NCBI RefSeq assembly: GCF_004331485.1
Contig: NZ_SJKD01000001.1
Location: forward strand, 1-64,000
Source: Kribbella capetownensis
GTDB taxonomy: Bacteria > Actinomycetota > Actinomycetes > Propionibacteriales > Kribbellaceae
Reading direction: 5' to 3'
DNA length: 64,000 bases
The notes under the pieces were generated by a model. It did no database searches. It worked only from the letters and a program-made list of their open reading frames with translations, and was not told where the DNA came from. A program made the translations under genes and the position numbers. Positions 35,234 to 44,302 of this stretch are shown in pieces. Within the stretch, counting starts at the first letter, position 1. The number at the start of each line of letters is the position of its first letter.

Positions 35234-36520
35234 ATGACCACCCTGCTACGCGCCGGCGACGCCGGCTACGACGAGGCCCGCACCGTCTGGAACGCGATGG
35301 TCGACCGACGCCCCGCCGTGATCGCCCGGTGCCACGACACCGCCGACGTGGTGGCCGCGGTCCGGTTCGCCCGGACGGCCGGACTCGAGATCGGGGTCCG
35401 CTGCGGCGGCCACAACATCGCCGGTCTCGCTGTGCCGGACGGCGGCCTGATGATCGACCTCACGCCGATGAACGCGGTCCGGGTCGATCCTGAGCGGCAA
35501 CTGGCCTGGATCCAGGGTGGCGCGTTGCTGGGTGAGCTGGACCGGGCCGCGCAGGAACACGGCCTGGCGACGACCGCGGGCAACGTCTCGCACACCGGCG
35601 TCGGCGGCCTGACCCTCGGCGGCGGGATGGGCTGGCTGGCCCGGCAGTTCGGTCTCGCCTGCGACAACGTGGCGTCGTACGAGGTGGTCACGGCGGACGG
35701 CGAGGTGGTTCGCGCGAGCGCCGAGGAGAACCCGGAACTGTTCTGGGGACTGCGCGGCGGTGGCGGGAACTTCGGGATCGTCACGTCGTTCGAGTTCCGC
35801 CTGCACCAGGTCGGGACGCGGGCATTGGTTGCCGAGTTCACCTATCCGGCGTCGGCAGGTTTCCCGGTACTGCGGGGCTGGCGGGAACTCAACGCGCAGG
35901 CACCGCGCGAGGCGACGTTCACCGCGACCATCAAGGCGGACACCGTCACCGTTGGGTACGTGTGGGTCGGGAGCGGCGGCTACAACCTGCTGCCGGCGTT
36001 CCGTGCGCTGGGTCCGGTGCTGGAGGAGTCCATCGAGGAGATGCCGTACCTGACCTTGCAGAGCCGCGACGACAACGTGCAGGGACACCGCTACCGCCGC
36101 TACTGGAAGGGCCACTACTTCAAGGCGTTGCCGGACGACGCGATCCGCGCCCTGCTGCAGACTCCCGGTGTGGCTGCGAGCCTGCAGGCGTACGGCGGTG
36201 CGATCGCCGACGTACCGGACGAGGATGCCGCGTTCAGCCACCGGCACACCTTGTTCGAGTTCGTCACCGCGACGCGGTGGGAGGACCCGGCGGAGGACGA
36301 GGCACGGATCACCCAGCTTCGTGAGTACGCCGCGACGCTGGAGCCGTACGCGAACGGGGCCTACGTGAACACGCTCAACGGTGACCCGATCAACCGTGCC
36401 TTTCCGCCGGCGAAGCTGGCCCGGCTGGTCGCGCTCAAGACGGCGTACGACCCGGACAACGTCTTCCACCTGAACCAGAACATCAACCCCGGCGAGCCAG
36501 CCACCACCGCGGCCGCCTGA
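35234..36520 (+). CDS. FAD-linked oxidase, berberine-bridge (BBE) type
   Basis: A 428-aa flavoprotein of the FAD_binding_4 group. RCGGHNIAGLAVPDGGLMID (near residue 66) includes the His that usually carries covalent FAD. GGGMGWLARQFGLACDN and WGLRGGGGNFGIVTSFEF are also typical, and the C-terminal BBE segment is VFHLNQNINP. Relatives oxidise sugars or alkaloids such as nicotine-type amines and pass electrons to oxygen. ATG 35234 follows aaggag. It is opposite a MocR regulator, which fits an amine-type substrate (inference). No signal peptide. Confidence 0.85.
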   Translation: MTTLLRAGDAGYDEARTVWNAMVDRRPAVIARCHDTADVVAAVRFARTAGLEIGVRCGGHNIAGLAVPDGGLMIDLTPMNAVRVDPERQLAWIQGGALLGELDRAAQEHGLATTAGNVSHTGVGGLTLGGGMGWLARQFGLACDNVASYEVVTADGEVVRASAEENPELFWGLRGGGGNFGIVTSFEFRLHQVGTRALVAEFTYPASAGFPVLRGWRELNAQAPREATFTATIKADTVTVGYVWVGSGGYNLLPAFRALGPVLEESIEEMPYLTLQSRDDNVQGHRYRRYWKGHYFKALPDDAIRALLQTPGVAASLQAYGGAIADVPDEDAAFSHRHTLFEFVTATRWEDPAEDEARITQLREYAATLEPYANGAYVNTLNGDPINRAFPPAKLARLVALKTAYDPDNVFHLNQNINPGEPATTAAA

Positions 36521-36536
36521 CTGATACCTGTGGACG

Positions 36537-36902
36537 GTGGACTTCGAGGCCGTGTTCGCCGACGTGGCGCGGGTGATCGAGGGCGCCGGCGTCTTCATCA
36601 TGGCGATCGGCCTCGCGGTCGTCCTGATCCGCTACGTGTACGACGTACTGCACCATGGCACCAACACCTACCAGCGTCTGCGCGTCAACCTCGGCCGGGT
36701 CATCCTCCTCGGTCTGGAGATCCTGATCGTCGGCGACATCATCCGCTCGATCCTCGTCGACACCTCGGTCCAGTCCGTCCTCGTCCTGGGCCTGATCGTC
36801 GTCATCCGCACCGTCCTCAGCTTCGCCCTCGAGGTCGAGATCTCCGGCTCCTGGCCCTGGCAGCAACACCGCACGACGGAGGATCGGCTGGACGCGGCAT
36901 GA
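36537..36902 (+). CDS. DUF1622 membrane protein
   Basis: A 121-aa protein with three hydrophobic segments (about residues 12-36, 50-72 and 75-95) fitting the DUF1622 family of small integral membrane proteins. Charged and aromatic residues flank the segments (RYVYDVLHHGTNTYQRLRVNLGR). Function unknown. GTG start 16 bases after the oxidase stop, so it is probably cotranscribed. The next gene begins four bases after its stop. Confidence 0.8.
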   Translation: MDFEAVFADVARVIEGAGVFIMAIGLAVVLIRYVYDVLHHGTNTYQRLRVNLGRVILLGLEILIVGDIIRSILVDTSVQSVLVLGLIVVIRTVLSFALEVEISGSWPWQQHRTTEDRLDAA

Positions 36903-36906
36903 TGGA

Positions 36907-37410
36907 GTGGTGACAACAGAACTGACGCCGGAACTGGCAGCGACGATCGAGGAGGCGTTCGGGCGGCGGGACCGGTCGAACATGCAGCCGACGATCGACT
37001 ACTTCGAGCGGCTGCTGATCGAGCATCCGGGCAACCCGTACGTGCTGTACGAGGTTGGCGGGTCGTACGACAGCGACGGCCAGGAAGCGAAGGCGATCGA
37101 GTACTACGAGCGCGCGCTGCCCGGGTTGAGCGGGGAGACGCGACGCAAGTGCCTGCTGCAGTACGGCAGCACGCTGCGCAACCTCGGCCGGTTCGACGAC
37201 TCGCTGGACGTGTTCAAGAAGGCCTGCGCGGAGTTCCCGGAGTCGGACTCGCTGCGGGTGTTCAAGGCGCTGACCCTGCACGCGGCCGGGCAGAAGGACA
37301 AAGCACTGGCGTCGTTGCTGCTCGTCATCGCCGACCGCGTGGACAGCGCGGAGATCAAGCGCTACGAGGCCGCCATCCGCGGCAACGCCGACTACCTGGC
37401 CGGTCTCTGA
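36907..37410 (+). CDS. Tetratricopeptide-repeat protein
   Basis: A 167-aa helical protein with tandem TPR-like units (EHPGNPYVLYEVGGSYDSDGQEAKAIEYYERAL, read in parts, then NLGRFDDSLDVFKKACAEFP and AAGQKDKALASLLLVIADRV). The repeats form a protein-binding solenoid; no catalytic part is visible. Two GTG codons in a row (36907 and 36910) can start it. It follows DUF1622 by four bases. Its stop lies seven bases from the convergent rhodanese gene. Confidence 0.8.
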   Translation: MVTTELTPELAATIEEAFGRRDRSNMQPTIDYFERLLIEHPGNPYVLYEVGGSYDSDGQEAKAIEYYERALPGLSGETRRKCLLQYGSTLRNLGRFDDSLDVFKKACAEFPESDSLRVFKALTLHAAGQKDKALASLLLVIADRVDSAEIKRYEAAIRGNADYLAGL

Positions 37411-37416
37411 GCCCGG

Positions 37417-37884
37417 TCAGCAGGCGCAGGCGATCCCGAGCGGCGCGGTGAGCGGATCGGTCGCGCGGCGTTCGATGCCGCCGGCCGTCTGCACCGGCAA
37501 CCCTTCGCGGGTCCAGTACTCGAACCCGCCGATCATCTCCTTCACCGGATAGCCGAGCCGGGCGAACTCGAGCGCCGCCTTGGTCGCCCCGTTGCACCCC
37601 GGCCCCCAGCAGTACGTCACCACCGTCACACCTTCGGGTACGACGGACGCCGCGCGCGCAGCGATCTCGCGGGTCGGCAGGTGGATCGCGCCGGGCACGT
37701 GACCCTGGTCCCAGCTCTCCTGACTGCGACTGTCGATCAGCACCCAACCGATAGCCCCGGCACCGATGTCCGCGGCCACATCGGAGACGTCTGCCTCGAA
37801 CGACAACCGGCCGGCGAAGTGCGCGACGGCTGCGTCGCGGCGCGCGGCCGGCGTCTGCAGGACAACCGAGGTCAGAACGGTCAT
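37417..37884 (-). CDS. Single-domain rhodanese-like protein
   Basis: A 155-aa sulfurtransferase-like domain. The substrate loop VLIDSRSQESWDQGHVPGAIHLP (read in parts) precedes the active-site loop YCWGPGCNGA with Cys92, and a second Cys97 sits in the same loop. The end EMIGGFEYWTREGLPV is the usual rhodanese close. A C-terminal CAC adds two more cysteines. ATG 37884 follows aggag. It could accept sulfane sulfur or sense redox; partner unknown. NhaA-DsbA lies behind it on the same strand. Confidence 0.85.
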   Translation of the reverse strand: MTVLTSVVLQTPAARRDAAVAHFAGRLSFEADVSDVAADIGAGAIGWVLIDSRSQESWDQGHVPGAIHLPTREIAARAASVVPEGVTVVTYCWGPGCNGATKAALEFARLGYPVKEMIGGFEYWTREGLPVQTAGGIERRATDPLTAPLGIACAC

Positions 37885-37978
37885 GGCGGGCTCCTCAACA
37901 CTGATCGGAGCCACCAGCGTCAGGCATCCGCGCCATCCCGCGACAGTGGCAGAAATGCCCTGGTACCACAAGATCCAG

Positions 37979-39862
37979 TCAGCCCCGACGGTTGATCTTC
38001 GCCCGCGCGCGGGCCACGTGGATCGCGGCCTTCAGCGTCTCGACGTCATACGCGCCGTAGTGCCGCTGCCCGTTGATGAAGAACGTCGGAGTTCCCGACA
38101 CGCCACTCAGATCGGCTGATTCCACGTCCTGCGCGACCCGGGCCGCCGCGACGTGCCGCTTCACCTCGTCGTGCAGCCGGTCCGTGTCGAGTCCGAGCTG
38201 AGCGGCGTACCCGAGCAGGTCGGCCGGCTGCAGCTTGTCCTGGTTCGCGAGCAGCAGGTCGTGCATCTCCCAGAAGGCCCCCTGGGCGGACGCCGCCTCC
38301 GACACCTCGGCCGCGATCTGCGCCTGCGCGTGCACGTCACTCAGCGGCAGGTGCCGCCAGACGTAGCGCAGGTCGTCGTCCAGGAGCAGCTTGCGGACGA
38401 TGGGCTCCGCCCGCCCGCAGTACGGGCACTCGAAGTCGCCGTACTCGACCAATGTCACCGACGCGTCATGCGGACCGCGGATGTGGTCGCGCTCGGGATC
38501 CACCGCGTCGATCAGGTCGACCAGCTGCTCGGCGTCGCCGAGGAGCGCCATCGCCTTCTTCGGTGGCGACAGCAGCTTCGCGGTCCGGAACACCAGCCAG
38601 GTCAGGACGGACGCCACCACGACCGCCGACAGCAGGCCGAGCTTGGCCTCGACCAACTCCTGTCCATCGAAGGCGATCGTTGCTATCAGCAAGGACACGG
38701 TGAAGCCGATGCCGGCGATCGTCCCGCTGCCGATCACGCCGGCCCAGCCGACCTGCGGGCGGAAGCGGCCGCCGGTGGCGCGGTCCAGCAGCCAGGACGC
38801 ACCGGTCACCGCGACCGGCTTGCCCACGACGTACCCGATCAGGATGCCGAGCGTGATGGGTGCGGTGTACGCCCGGCCGAGGAAGTCCAGGTCGATCGGG
38901 ATGCCGGCGTTGGCCAGCCCGAACAGCGGAACGATCAGGTAGCTGGCCCAGGGGTGGTACAGGAACTGCAGGCGCTCGTTCGGTGAGATCGTCGCGGTCA
39001 GTCCGACCGTCGCGGACCGCGCCAGTTCGGGCGTCGGCTGCTCACGGAACAGGCGGACCAACCCGGTCGCCTGCTCGAGTTCCTCACGCCCCGGCGTGTA
39101 CGCCGTTGCCGTCAGGCCGATCGCGAGTCCGGCGACCACGGGGTCGACGCCACTCGTGAGCAGCGCGGCCCACATGACCAGGCCGAGGACGACGTACAGC
39201 CAGGCGATGCGGACGCGGTAGATGGCCAGCGTCAGGACGACGGCGAACGCGACGATCGCCGCCGCCAGCATCGTCAGGTCGACGTCCTCGCTGTAGACGA
39301 CGCCGATCACGACCAGCGCGAGGAGGTCGTCGACGACGAACACCGTCAGCAGGAAGACCCGGATCCGATCGGGGACGCCGCGGCCGACCAAGGCGAGCAG
39401 GCCGAGCGCCAGCGCGGTGTCGGTGGACATCGCGACTCCCCAGCCGTGCGCGCCGTCGCCGCCCAGGTTGAAGGCGAGATAGATGAGGACCGGCACGATC
39501 ATTCCGGTGACGCCGGCCAGCACCGGCAGCACGAAACGGCTGCGCTCGCGCAGGTCGCCGAGGTCGAATTCGCGGCGCGCCTCCAGACCGACGACGAGGA
39601 AGAACAGCGTCATCAGGCCGCTGTTGATCCACTCCCGTAGGTCGAGGCTCAGGACGTGGTCTCCGAGGCCGACGGACAGTTCGGTCCGCCAGAAATCGTC
39701 GTACAGCTCGGGAGCGACGTTGGCCCACAGCAGGGCGACCACGATGGCTGCGGCGAGGACTCCGGAACTGCCCGCTTCGGTCCGCAGAAAGGCACGCATC
39801 GGTGCCGCGAACTCCCGCCGCCAGCTGGTCTGGCCGCTCAGCAGAGCGGAGAAGTCCGTCAT
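37979..39862 (-). CDS. nhaA: Na+/H+ antiporter NhaA fused to a DsbA-like thioredoxin domain
   Basis: A 627-aa fusion. Residues about 20-410 are the NhaA antiporter with many membrane segments (GLEARREFDLGDLRERSRF, FFLVVGLE, VFLLTVFVVDDLLALVVIGV with the paired Asp of the ion site). After a cytoplasmic linker, a DsbA/thioredoxin-like domain starts near residue 450 with CPYC (about 478) and the cis-Pro region GTPTF. NhaA keeps pH and sodium balance. The redox domain may gate the antiporter (inference). Weak ribosome site; an upstream in-frame GTG adds a few residues. A palindrome lies just upstream at 39882. Confidence 0.9.
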   Translation of the reverse strand: MTDFSALLSGQTSWRREFAAPMRAFLRTEAGSSGVLAAAIVVALLWANVAPELYDDFWRTELSVGLGDHVLSLDLREWINSGLMTLFFLVVGLEARREFDLGDLRERSRFVLPVLAGVTGMIVPVLIYLAFNLGGDGAHGWGVAMSTDTALALGLLALVGRGVPDRIRVFLLTVFVVDDLLALVVIGVVYSEDVDLTMLAAAIVAFAVVLTLAIYRVRIAWLYVVLGLVMWAALLTSGVDPVVAGLAIGLTATAYTPGREELEQATGLVRLFREQPTPELARSATVGLTATISPNERLQFLYHPWASYLIVPLFGLANAGIPIDLDFLGRAYTAPITLGILIGYVVGKPVAVTGASWLLDRATGGRFRPQVGWAGVIGSGTIAGIGFTVSLLIATIAFDGQELVEAKLGLLSAVVVASVLTWLVFRTAKLLSPPKKAMALLGDAEQLVDLIDAVDPERDHIRGPHDASVTLVEYGDFECPYCGRAEPIVRKLLLDDDLRYVWRHLPLSDVHAQAQIAAEVSEAASAQGAFWEMHDLLLANQDKLQPADLLGYAAQLGLDTDRLHDEVKRHVAAARVAQDVESADLSGVSGTPTFFINGQRHYGAYDVETLKAAIHVARARAKINRRG

Positions 39863-39881
39863 GGGGTTCACTCTAGCGTTT

Positions 39882-39897
39882 TGGGTCCAGCGACCCA
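39882..39897. promoter_or_regulatory. Palindrome upstream of nhaA-dsbA
   Basis: TGGGTC (39882-39887) and GACCCA (39892-39897) form a perfect inverted repeat with a 4-base centre. It is flanked by T-rich and A-rich arms, about 20 bases before the nhaA start and about 117 before the divergent GAF-ANTAR gene. It could be an operator or a 5' hairpin. Confidence 0.35.
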
Positions 39898-40013
39898 GAA
39901 AATTCCTCGGCGGTCCAGCTAACAGATTCCGGGCAGTGGGCTGCATCATGTCTCCTGAGGATCACTCCAGCCACGGGGTGCCCGATGGCTCGAGCACGAC
40001 TGGAGTCCCTGTG

Positions 40014-40715
40014 ATGACCGATCAGGATCTCGCCGCGACGTCGGCGGACGCGTTCGCGCGTCTGGCGATCGAGCTGCACGACGCCCCAGGGGTGGACGAG
40101 ACGGTCGACGCCGTCGTTCAGTTCGCCCTGCAGGCGCTCAACTGCACGTACGCCGGTGTGGCGTTGTATTCCCGTGGATCACAGGCGGAGATCGCCGCCG
40201 TCACCGATCCGGTTGTCAGGGACGTGTACGACCTGCAACTCGGCACCCAGAACGGTCCGTTGGTCACCGCGTTGCGGGACCGGTCCACGGTCCTGATCCG
40301 CGACACCACAACCGACGACCGCTGGCCGGAGTGGGCCGCGAAGGTTGCCGCGCTCGGGGTGCGCAGCGTGCTCGACGTACCGCTGGCGACTGGTGGTGCG
40401 GCTCGTGCGACGGTCGGCGTACTCGGGCTCTACAGCCCGTTCCCGGATGCGTTCACGGAGGACGACGAGGCGATCGCCCACATCCTCGCCCGGCACGCAT
40501 CCGTTGCTCTCGCCTCCGCGCGGCACGAGCGGTCGATGGCGCAGGCCGTCGATGCCCGCAAACTCGTCGGCCAGGCGATGGGCATCCTGATGGAACGCTT
40601 CGACGTCGACGGCGACCGGGCCTTCGCCATCCTCAAGCGCTACTCCCAGGACACCAACACCAAACTCCGCGACGTCGCCCAGCAACTCATCGACACCCGC
40701 AAACTCCCGCGGTAG
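40014..40715 (+). CDS. GAF-ANTAR RNA-binding regulator
   Basis: A 233-aa two-domain regulator. Residues about 5-150 form a GAF sensor domain (VVQFALQALNCTYAGVALYS, VRSVLDVPLA, GVLGLYSPFPDAFTEDDEAIAH). Residues about 160-225 form an ANTAR output domain (MAQAVDARKLVGQAMGILMERF, AFAILKRYSQDTNTKLRDVAQQL). ANTAR proteins bind hairpins in RNA to stop transcription ending. Target transcripts are not evident nearby. ATG 40014 follows ggag; an ATG at 39948 would add 22 residues without clear ribosome site. Only three bases separate its stop from that of the convergent SDR gene. Confidence 0.85.
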   Translation: MTDQDLAATSADAFARLAIELHDAPGVDETVDAVVQFALQALNCTYAGVALYSRGSQAEIAAVTDPVVRDVYDLQLGTQNGPLVTALRDRSTVLIRDTTTDDRWPEWAAKVAALGVRSVLDVPLATGGAARATVGVLGLYSPFPDAFTEDDEAIAHILARHASVALASARHERSMAQAVDARKLVGQAMGILMERFDVDGDRAFAILKRYSQDTNTKLRDVAQQLIDTRKLPR

Positions 40716-40717
40716 CG

Positions 40718-41548
40718 CTACACCGCGGTGCCGGTCACGCGGCTGATCAGGGCGTCGAAGGCGCGGTCCGGGAGAACGCGGCGGAGGGTGATGAGTGGCT
40801 TGGCGGCGAAGCCGGCGGTGTAGCGGGTTCGGGGACCGCGGGCGGTGACGGCTTTGGCAATGGCGTCGGCGATGACTGTGGGCGGGGAGTTCCGGCGGGC
40901 GTTGGCTTCGGAGGCCATCGACGCGGCCATGGCGCCGGCCCGCTTGGCGTACGGGCCGTCGGCGGAGACCTTGCGCAGGTTGCCTGCGGCAATGTCGCCC
41001 CACTCGGTCTGGATGCTGCCCGGCTCGATCACGACCACGTCGACGCCGAAGGGCTTGGTCTCCAGACGCAGGCAGTCGCTGAGCGCCTCCAGTGCGAACT
41101 TCGTGCCGTGGTACCAGCCACCGAGCGGCGTGTAGATCCGGCCGCCCATCGAGCTGATGTTCACGATCGTGCCGCTCCGCTGCGTCCGCATCCCGGGCAG
41201 CACCAACTGGATCAGCCGCGCGGCACCGAACACGTTCACCTCGAACTGGTACCGCGCCTCGTCCAGCGGCACCTCCTCAACAGCGCCGTACGACCCGTAG
41301 CCAGCGTTGTTGACCAGTACGTCGATCCGCCCTGTCTCACTGAGGATGCGGTCGACTGCGGTCCGCAGCGAGTCGTCATCGGTGACGTCCATGGCGATGG
41401 TCCGGATGCCGTCGGCGGCCAGCTGCTCCATCCGGTCGACGCGGCGGGCGGCGCCGTACACGACATACCCGAGCGCGTGCAGTTTCCGCGCGGTGGCCTC
41501 GCCGATACCGGACGAGGCGCCGGTGACGAGGGCGATCCTGGCTGTCAT
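40718..41548 (-). CDS. Short-chain dehydrogenase/reductase (SDR)
   Basis: A 276-aa oxidoreductase with the NAD(P)-binding GASSGIGEA, the NNAG motif, catalytic Ser in NISSMGG and YHGTK (Tyr and Lys of the catalytic set). The Arg pair after the first strand (AARRVDRM) suggests NADPH. C-terminal extension of about 60 residues is typical of the actinobacterial SDR-ketoreductase type. The TetR-family regulator is encoded divergently with two operator copies between them, so this is its probable target. Substrate unknown. Confidence 0.9.
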   Translation of the reverse strand: MTARIALVTGASSGIGEATARKLHALGYVVYGAARRVDRMEQLAADGIRTIAMDVTDDDSLRTAVDRILSETGRIDVLVNNAGYGSYGAVEEVPLDEARYQFEVNVFGAARLIQLVLPGMRTQRSGTIVNISSMGGRIYTPLGGWYHGTKFALEALSDCLRLETKPFGVDVVVIEPGSIQTEWGDIAAGNLRKVSADGPYAKRAGAMAASMASEANARRNSPPTVIADAIAKAVTARGPRTRYTAGFAAKPLITLRRVLPDRAFDALISRVTGTAV

Positions 41549-41568
41549 GGCACTCCCAGGGGATAAGC

Positions 41569-41605
41569 TGAACGCTGGTTCACGCCTATCATGAACCTGC
41601 GTTCA
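41569..41605. promoter_or_regulatory. Two TetR-type operators
   Basis: Two copies of the palindrome TGAAC-N4-GTTCA lie at 41569-41582 and 41592-41605, centres 23 bp apart. They fill the gap between the divergent SDR (start 41548) and TetR (start 41636). Two helical turns apart, they fit cooperative binding of TetR dimers to control both genes. Confidence 0.75.
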
Positions 41606-41635
41606 CGATCTTGCAACGCCCAGCCGAGGAGGCCC

Positions 41636-42187
41636 ATGAGCCCGCGCGCCGACGCGGTCCGGAACCGGACGAAGATCCTGGACGCCGCCCGGGAGCAGAT
41701 CACCCTGCACGGCCCGGACGCCGGGATGGACGAGATCGCCGCGGCCGCCGGGGTGGCGGTCGGCACGCTGTACCGGCACTTCCCGAACAAGACCGACCTG
41801 GTCAGCGCGGTCCTCACCGAGCACCTGGATCGCGTCGCCGACGACATCGAGGCGGCCCGGGAGCGGACGGCCGGCGGCGCCAAGGCGATGGACGAGATCC
41901 TCGGACTCGTCGAGCGCGTGCTGGAGGCATCCGCCACGGATCACGCGGTGAAGGCCGCGGCCCGCCTGCTCGGCGCGTATCCGACCGACGAACTCGTGGA
42001 AGATCGCACCGGCACGGCCTTGGCGGAACTGATCCAGGCCGCCCAGGCCGACGGCGAGCTGCACGACGACGTGACGGTCCAGGACTTTTATCTGCTGATC
42101 AACACAGCCCCCACCGACCAGCCTCCGGCGGTGCGATCCCGGTGGCTCACTCTGGTGCTACCGGGCCTGACGACCCGCGGCCGCTGA
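41636..42187 (+). CDS. TetR-family transcriptional repressor
   Basis: A 183-aa regulator with the TetR DNA-binding region at residues 8-55 (RTKILDAAREQITLHGPDAG, IAAAAGVAVGTLYRHFPNK) and a helical ligand domain after it. ATG 41636 follows gaggagg; longer in-frame openings have no ribosome site. It faces the SDR gene over the twin TGAAC palindromes, so it probably represses itself and the SDR until a small molecule binds. Confidence 0.9.
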   Translation: MSPRADAVRNRTKILDAAREQITLHGPDAGMDEIAAAAGVAVGTLYRHFPNKTDLVSAVLTEHLDRVADDIEAARERTAGGAKAMDEILGLVERVLEASATDHAVKAAARLLGAYPTDELVEDRTGTALAELIQAAQADGELHDDVTVQDFYLLINTAPTDQPPAVRSRWLTLVLPGLTTRGR

Positions 42188-42448
42188 TCGGCCCGACGCT
42201 TTTATCCGTCCTGCGGGCGAAGGCCGGGGTTACTTTTCTGACAGCGTTGTCCCCGATCCTTTCTGGCCGAGTAGGGGCATACTTCGTAAAGAATTGGGTA
42301 CGGCGCCGTTGGTGCGTTCACCATTTCGAGGGGTGTGGACACCTACACGACGTTGGGTTGATCTCGACGCCGGGGCTTGTGCGGCCAGAACCGCGGACCG
42401 GGTCACGTCCCGGCGTCCATCCCCAGCGTGCGCGGATACCCTGTCGAA
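42188..42448. other. 261-base gap between TetR and ROK genes
   Basis: No coding region is seen on either strand. The left part is relatively A/T-rich (acttttctgac; actttcg-type words near 42235-42290). The palindrome GGTGTggACACC lies at 42332-42343, about 110 bases before the ROK start and is a possible operator. No transcription stop hairpin is clear. Confidence 0.35.
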
Positions 42449-43588
42449 ATGGGTGAGTGGCGTCCGCTGACCGGACCGTCGCGGCAGGTCGCGTTGGAGA
42501 TCCTGCTCGACGGGCCGCTGTCGCGTGCCGAGTTGTCACGCCGCGTGGGCCTGTCGCCGGGGAGTCTGACCCGGCTGACCAAGCCGATGGTGGAGTCCGG
42601 TCTGCTGGTCGAGGTCGCCGGAGGACCCACAGACGCCCGGGTCGGCCGGCCGTCGCAGCCGCTCGATCTCGACCCCGGCGCACACCACTTCGTCGGCATC
42701 AAACTCACTGGTGACACGGCAATCGGCGTACTCACGACCTTGCGTGCCGAGGTGATCGCGAGTGCCGAGCGCCCGCTGACCGATCCGACGCCGTCCGCGG
42801 TGGCTGCGCTCGTTCTCGAGCTCACCGACGACCTCGCTCTCCAGGCGCCTGGGCCGATCACCGGGCTCGGTGTGGCGCTCGGCGGCCGGGTGGCGAACAA
42901 CTCCGAGGTCCGTTGGGGGCCGTACCTGAACTGGGTCGACGTACCTTTCGGCGAGATCCTCGCCGCCCACACCAGTACGCCGGTCGTGATCGCGAACGAC
43001 CTGGTCGCGCTGACCGAGGCGACCCATTGGTTCGGCGCGGGCCGCGGCGTCGACCGCTTCGTACTGCTGACGATCGGCGCCGGAGTCGGGTACGGCCTGA
43101 TTGTCCACAATCGGATCGTGGACAGCCCGGACACGAGTATCGGCACGATCGGCCACTACCCCCTGCTGCCGGACGGACCCCGTTGCGATCGCGGGCACCA
43201 CGGCTGCGCGATCAGTCTGCTGACAGTCGGCGCCATCACCGAACAGGTCGGTGCGGCGCTCGGCCGATCGGTCGACTACGAGGAATGCCTCGACCTCGCA
43301 GCCAAAGGCGATCCGGCCGCGAGCCAGGTGATCAGCCGCGCCGGCCGCGCATTGGGCCGGCTGATCGCGGCGGCCGCGAACTTCACCATGCCCGAACTCG
43401 TCGTCCTCGGCGGCGAGGGCGTCCGCCTGGCCGACGTCGCGCACGACGATCTCTTGGCCGGGCTGCACGCCGACCGGCACCCGTCCAGCGTGGAACTGCC
43501 GATGGTCCTCCAGCCTGCCGACTTCAGCGAGTGGGCCCGCGGCGGCGCGGTGGTCGCCATCCAGACCTTCGTACTCGGACGCGAGTAA
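42449..43588 (+). CDS. ROK-family transcriptional regulator
   Basis: A 379-aa protein: an N-terminal winged helix (residues 5-65, LTGPSRQVALEILLDGPLSRAELSRRVGLS, read in parts) followed by a ROK sugar-kinase fold (GVALGGRVANN, VVIANDLVALTEATHWFGAG, LLTIGAGVGYGLIVHN, CDRGHHGCAI resembling the ROK zinc motif). NagC/Mlc-type repressors sense sugars through this fold; ATP-site residues are incomplete, so kinase activity is unlikely. ATG 42449 begins the family match. No sugar gene is adjacent, so its targets are unknown. Confidence 0.85.
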   Translation: MGEWRPLTGPSRQVALEILLDGPLSRAELSRRVGLSPGSLTRLTKPMVESGLLVEVAGGPTDARVGRPSQPLDLDPGAHHFVGIKLTGDTAIGVLTTLRAEVIASAERPLTDPTPSAVAALVLELTDDLALQAPGPITGLGVALGGRVANNSEVRWGPYLNWVDVPFGEILAAHTSTPVVIANDLVALTEATHWFGAGRGVDRFVLLTIGAGVGYGLIVHNRIVDSPDTSIGTIGHYPLLPDGPRCDRGHHGCAISLLTVGAITEQVGAALGRSVDYEECLDLAAKGDPAASQVISRAGRALGRLIAAAANFTMPELVVLGGEGVRLADVAHDDLLAGLHADRHPSSVELPMVLQPADFSEWARGGAVVAIQTFVLGRE

Positions 43589-43624
43589 CTGACTATCGAA
43601 CAATAAACAGTTACGATCCTCCGT

Positions 43625-44302
43625 ATGGACGATCTCCTCAGGCGGTGGGTGGACGGCTGGCGGCGCTGCCGTGGCCTCGAGCCGGCGATCGAGTACGACG
43701 ATGCGTTCGCCGTCGTACTGCGGTTGCCCGGACGAGATCGGGAACTGTTCGCCCGCGCGGATGACCCAGCGGTGGTCGACCATCTGGTGGCGCGGACGTC
43801 CGAGGACGTCTGGCTGACTGTGACCACCCAGCATGGCGACGAGATCACGCGACGCCTCAGCGCCGCCGGGTTGGAACCGTTCGCCGAGCAGAAGGTATTG
43901 ATGTCGATCGAGCTCGCCGATCAGCCGCAGCCGGAGCCGCCCGCGTCGTACCAGGTGACGACGCAGACCGACGACGCGCTGGAGTACGTGCGACTGCTCC
44001 ACGAAGGTGAGGTCGCGGCTCGCGGCATGGTGGCGATTGTCGACAATGATGCGGTCATGCATGACATCCACACCGATCCGGCGCATCGGCGACGCGGACT
44101 CGGCAGTGTGGTGATGGGTGCGCTCAGCCGGCGGGCCATCGAACGCGGCGCACGGACGGGTCTGCTGATGGCCACCACCGAAGGCGTTCGCCTCTACACG
44201 AAGCTCGGCTGGTTGCCGGAAGCAACGATGGTGACGGCGACCGGGTCAGGCGGTGCGGGCCCGGTGGGCGGCGACCTTGGTGCGGTTCTGGCAGGCCGTT
44301 GA
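43625..44302 (+). CDS. GNAT-family acetyltransferase
   Basis: A 225-aa protein whose C-terminal half is a GNAT domain (EYVRLLHEGEVAARGMVAIV, DIHTDPAHRRRGLGSVVMGALSRRA for the acetyl-CoA loop, and VRLYTKLGWLP). The first 90 residues are less conserved. CTGACT at 43589, a 17-base spacer and TACGAT at 43612 place transcription start at the ATG, so it may be leaderless. The last 57 bases overlap the convergent CGNR gene. Substrate unknown. Confidence 0.8.
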   Translation: MDDLLRRWVDGWRRCRGLEPAIEYDDAFAVVLRLPGRDRELFARADDPAVVDHLVARTSEDVWLTVTTQHGDEITRRLSAAGLEPFAEQKVLMSIELADQPQPEPPASYQVTTQTDDALEYVRLLHEGEVAARGMVAIVDNDAVMHDIHTDPAHRRRGLGSVVMGALSRRAIERGARTGLLMATTEGVRLYTKLGWLPEATMVTATGSGGAGPVGGDLGAVLAGR

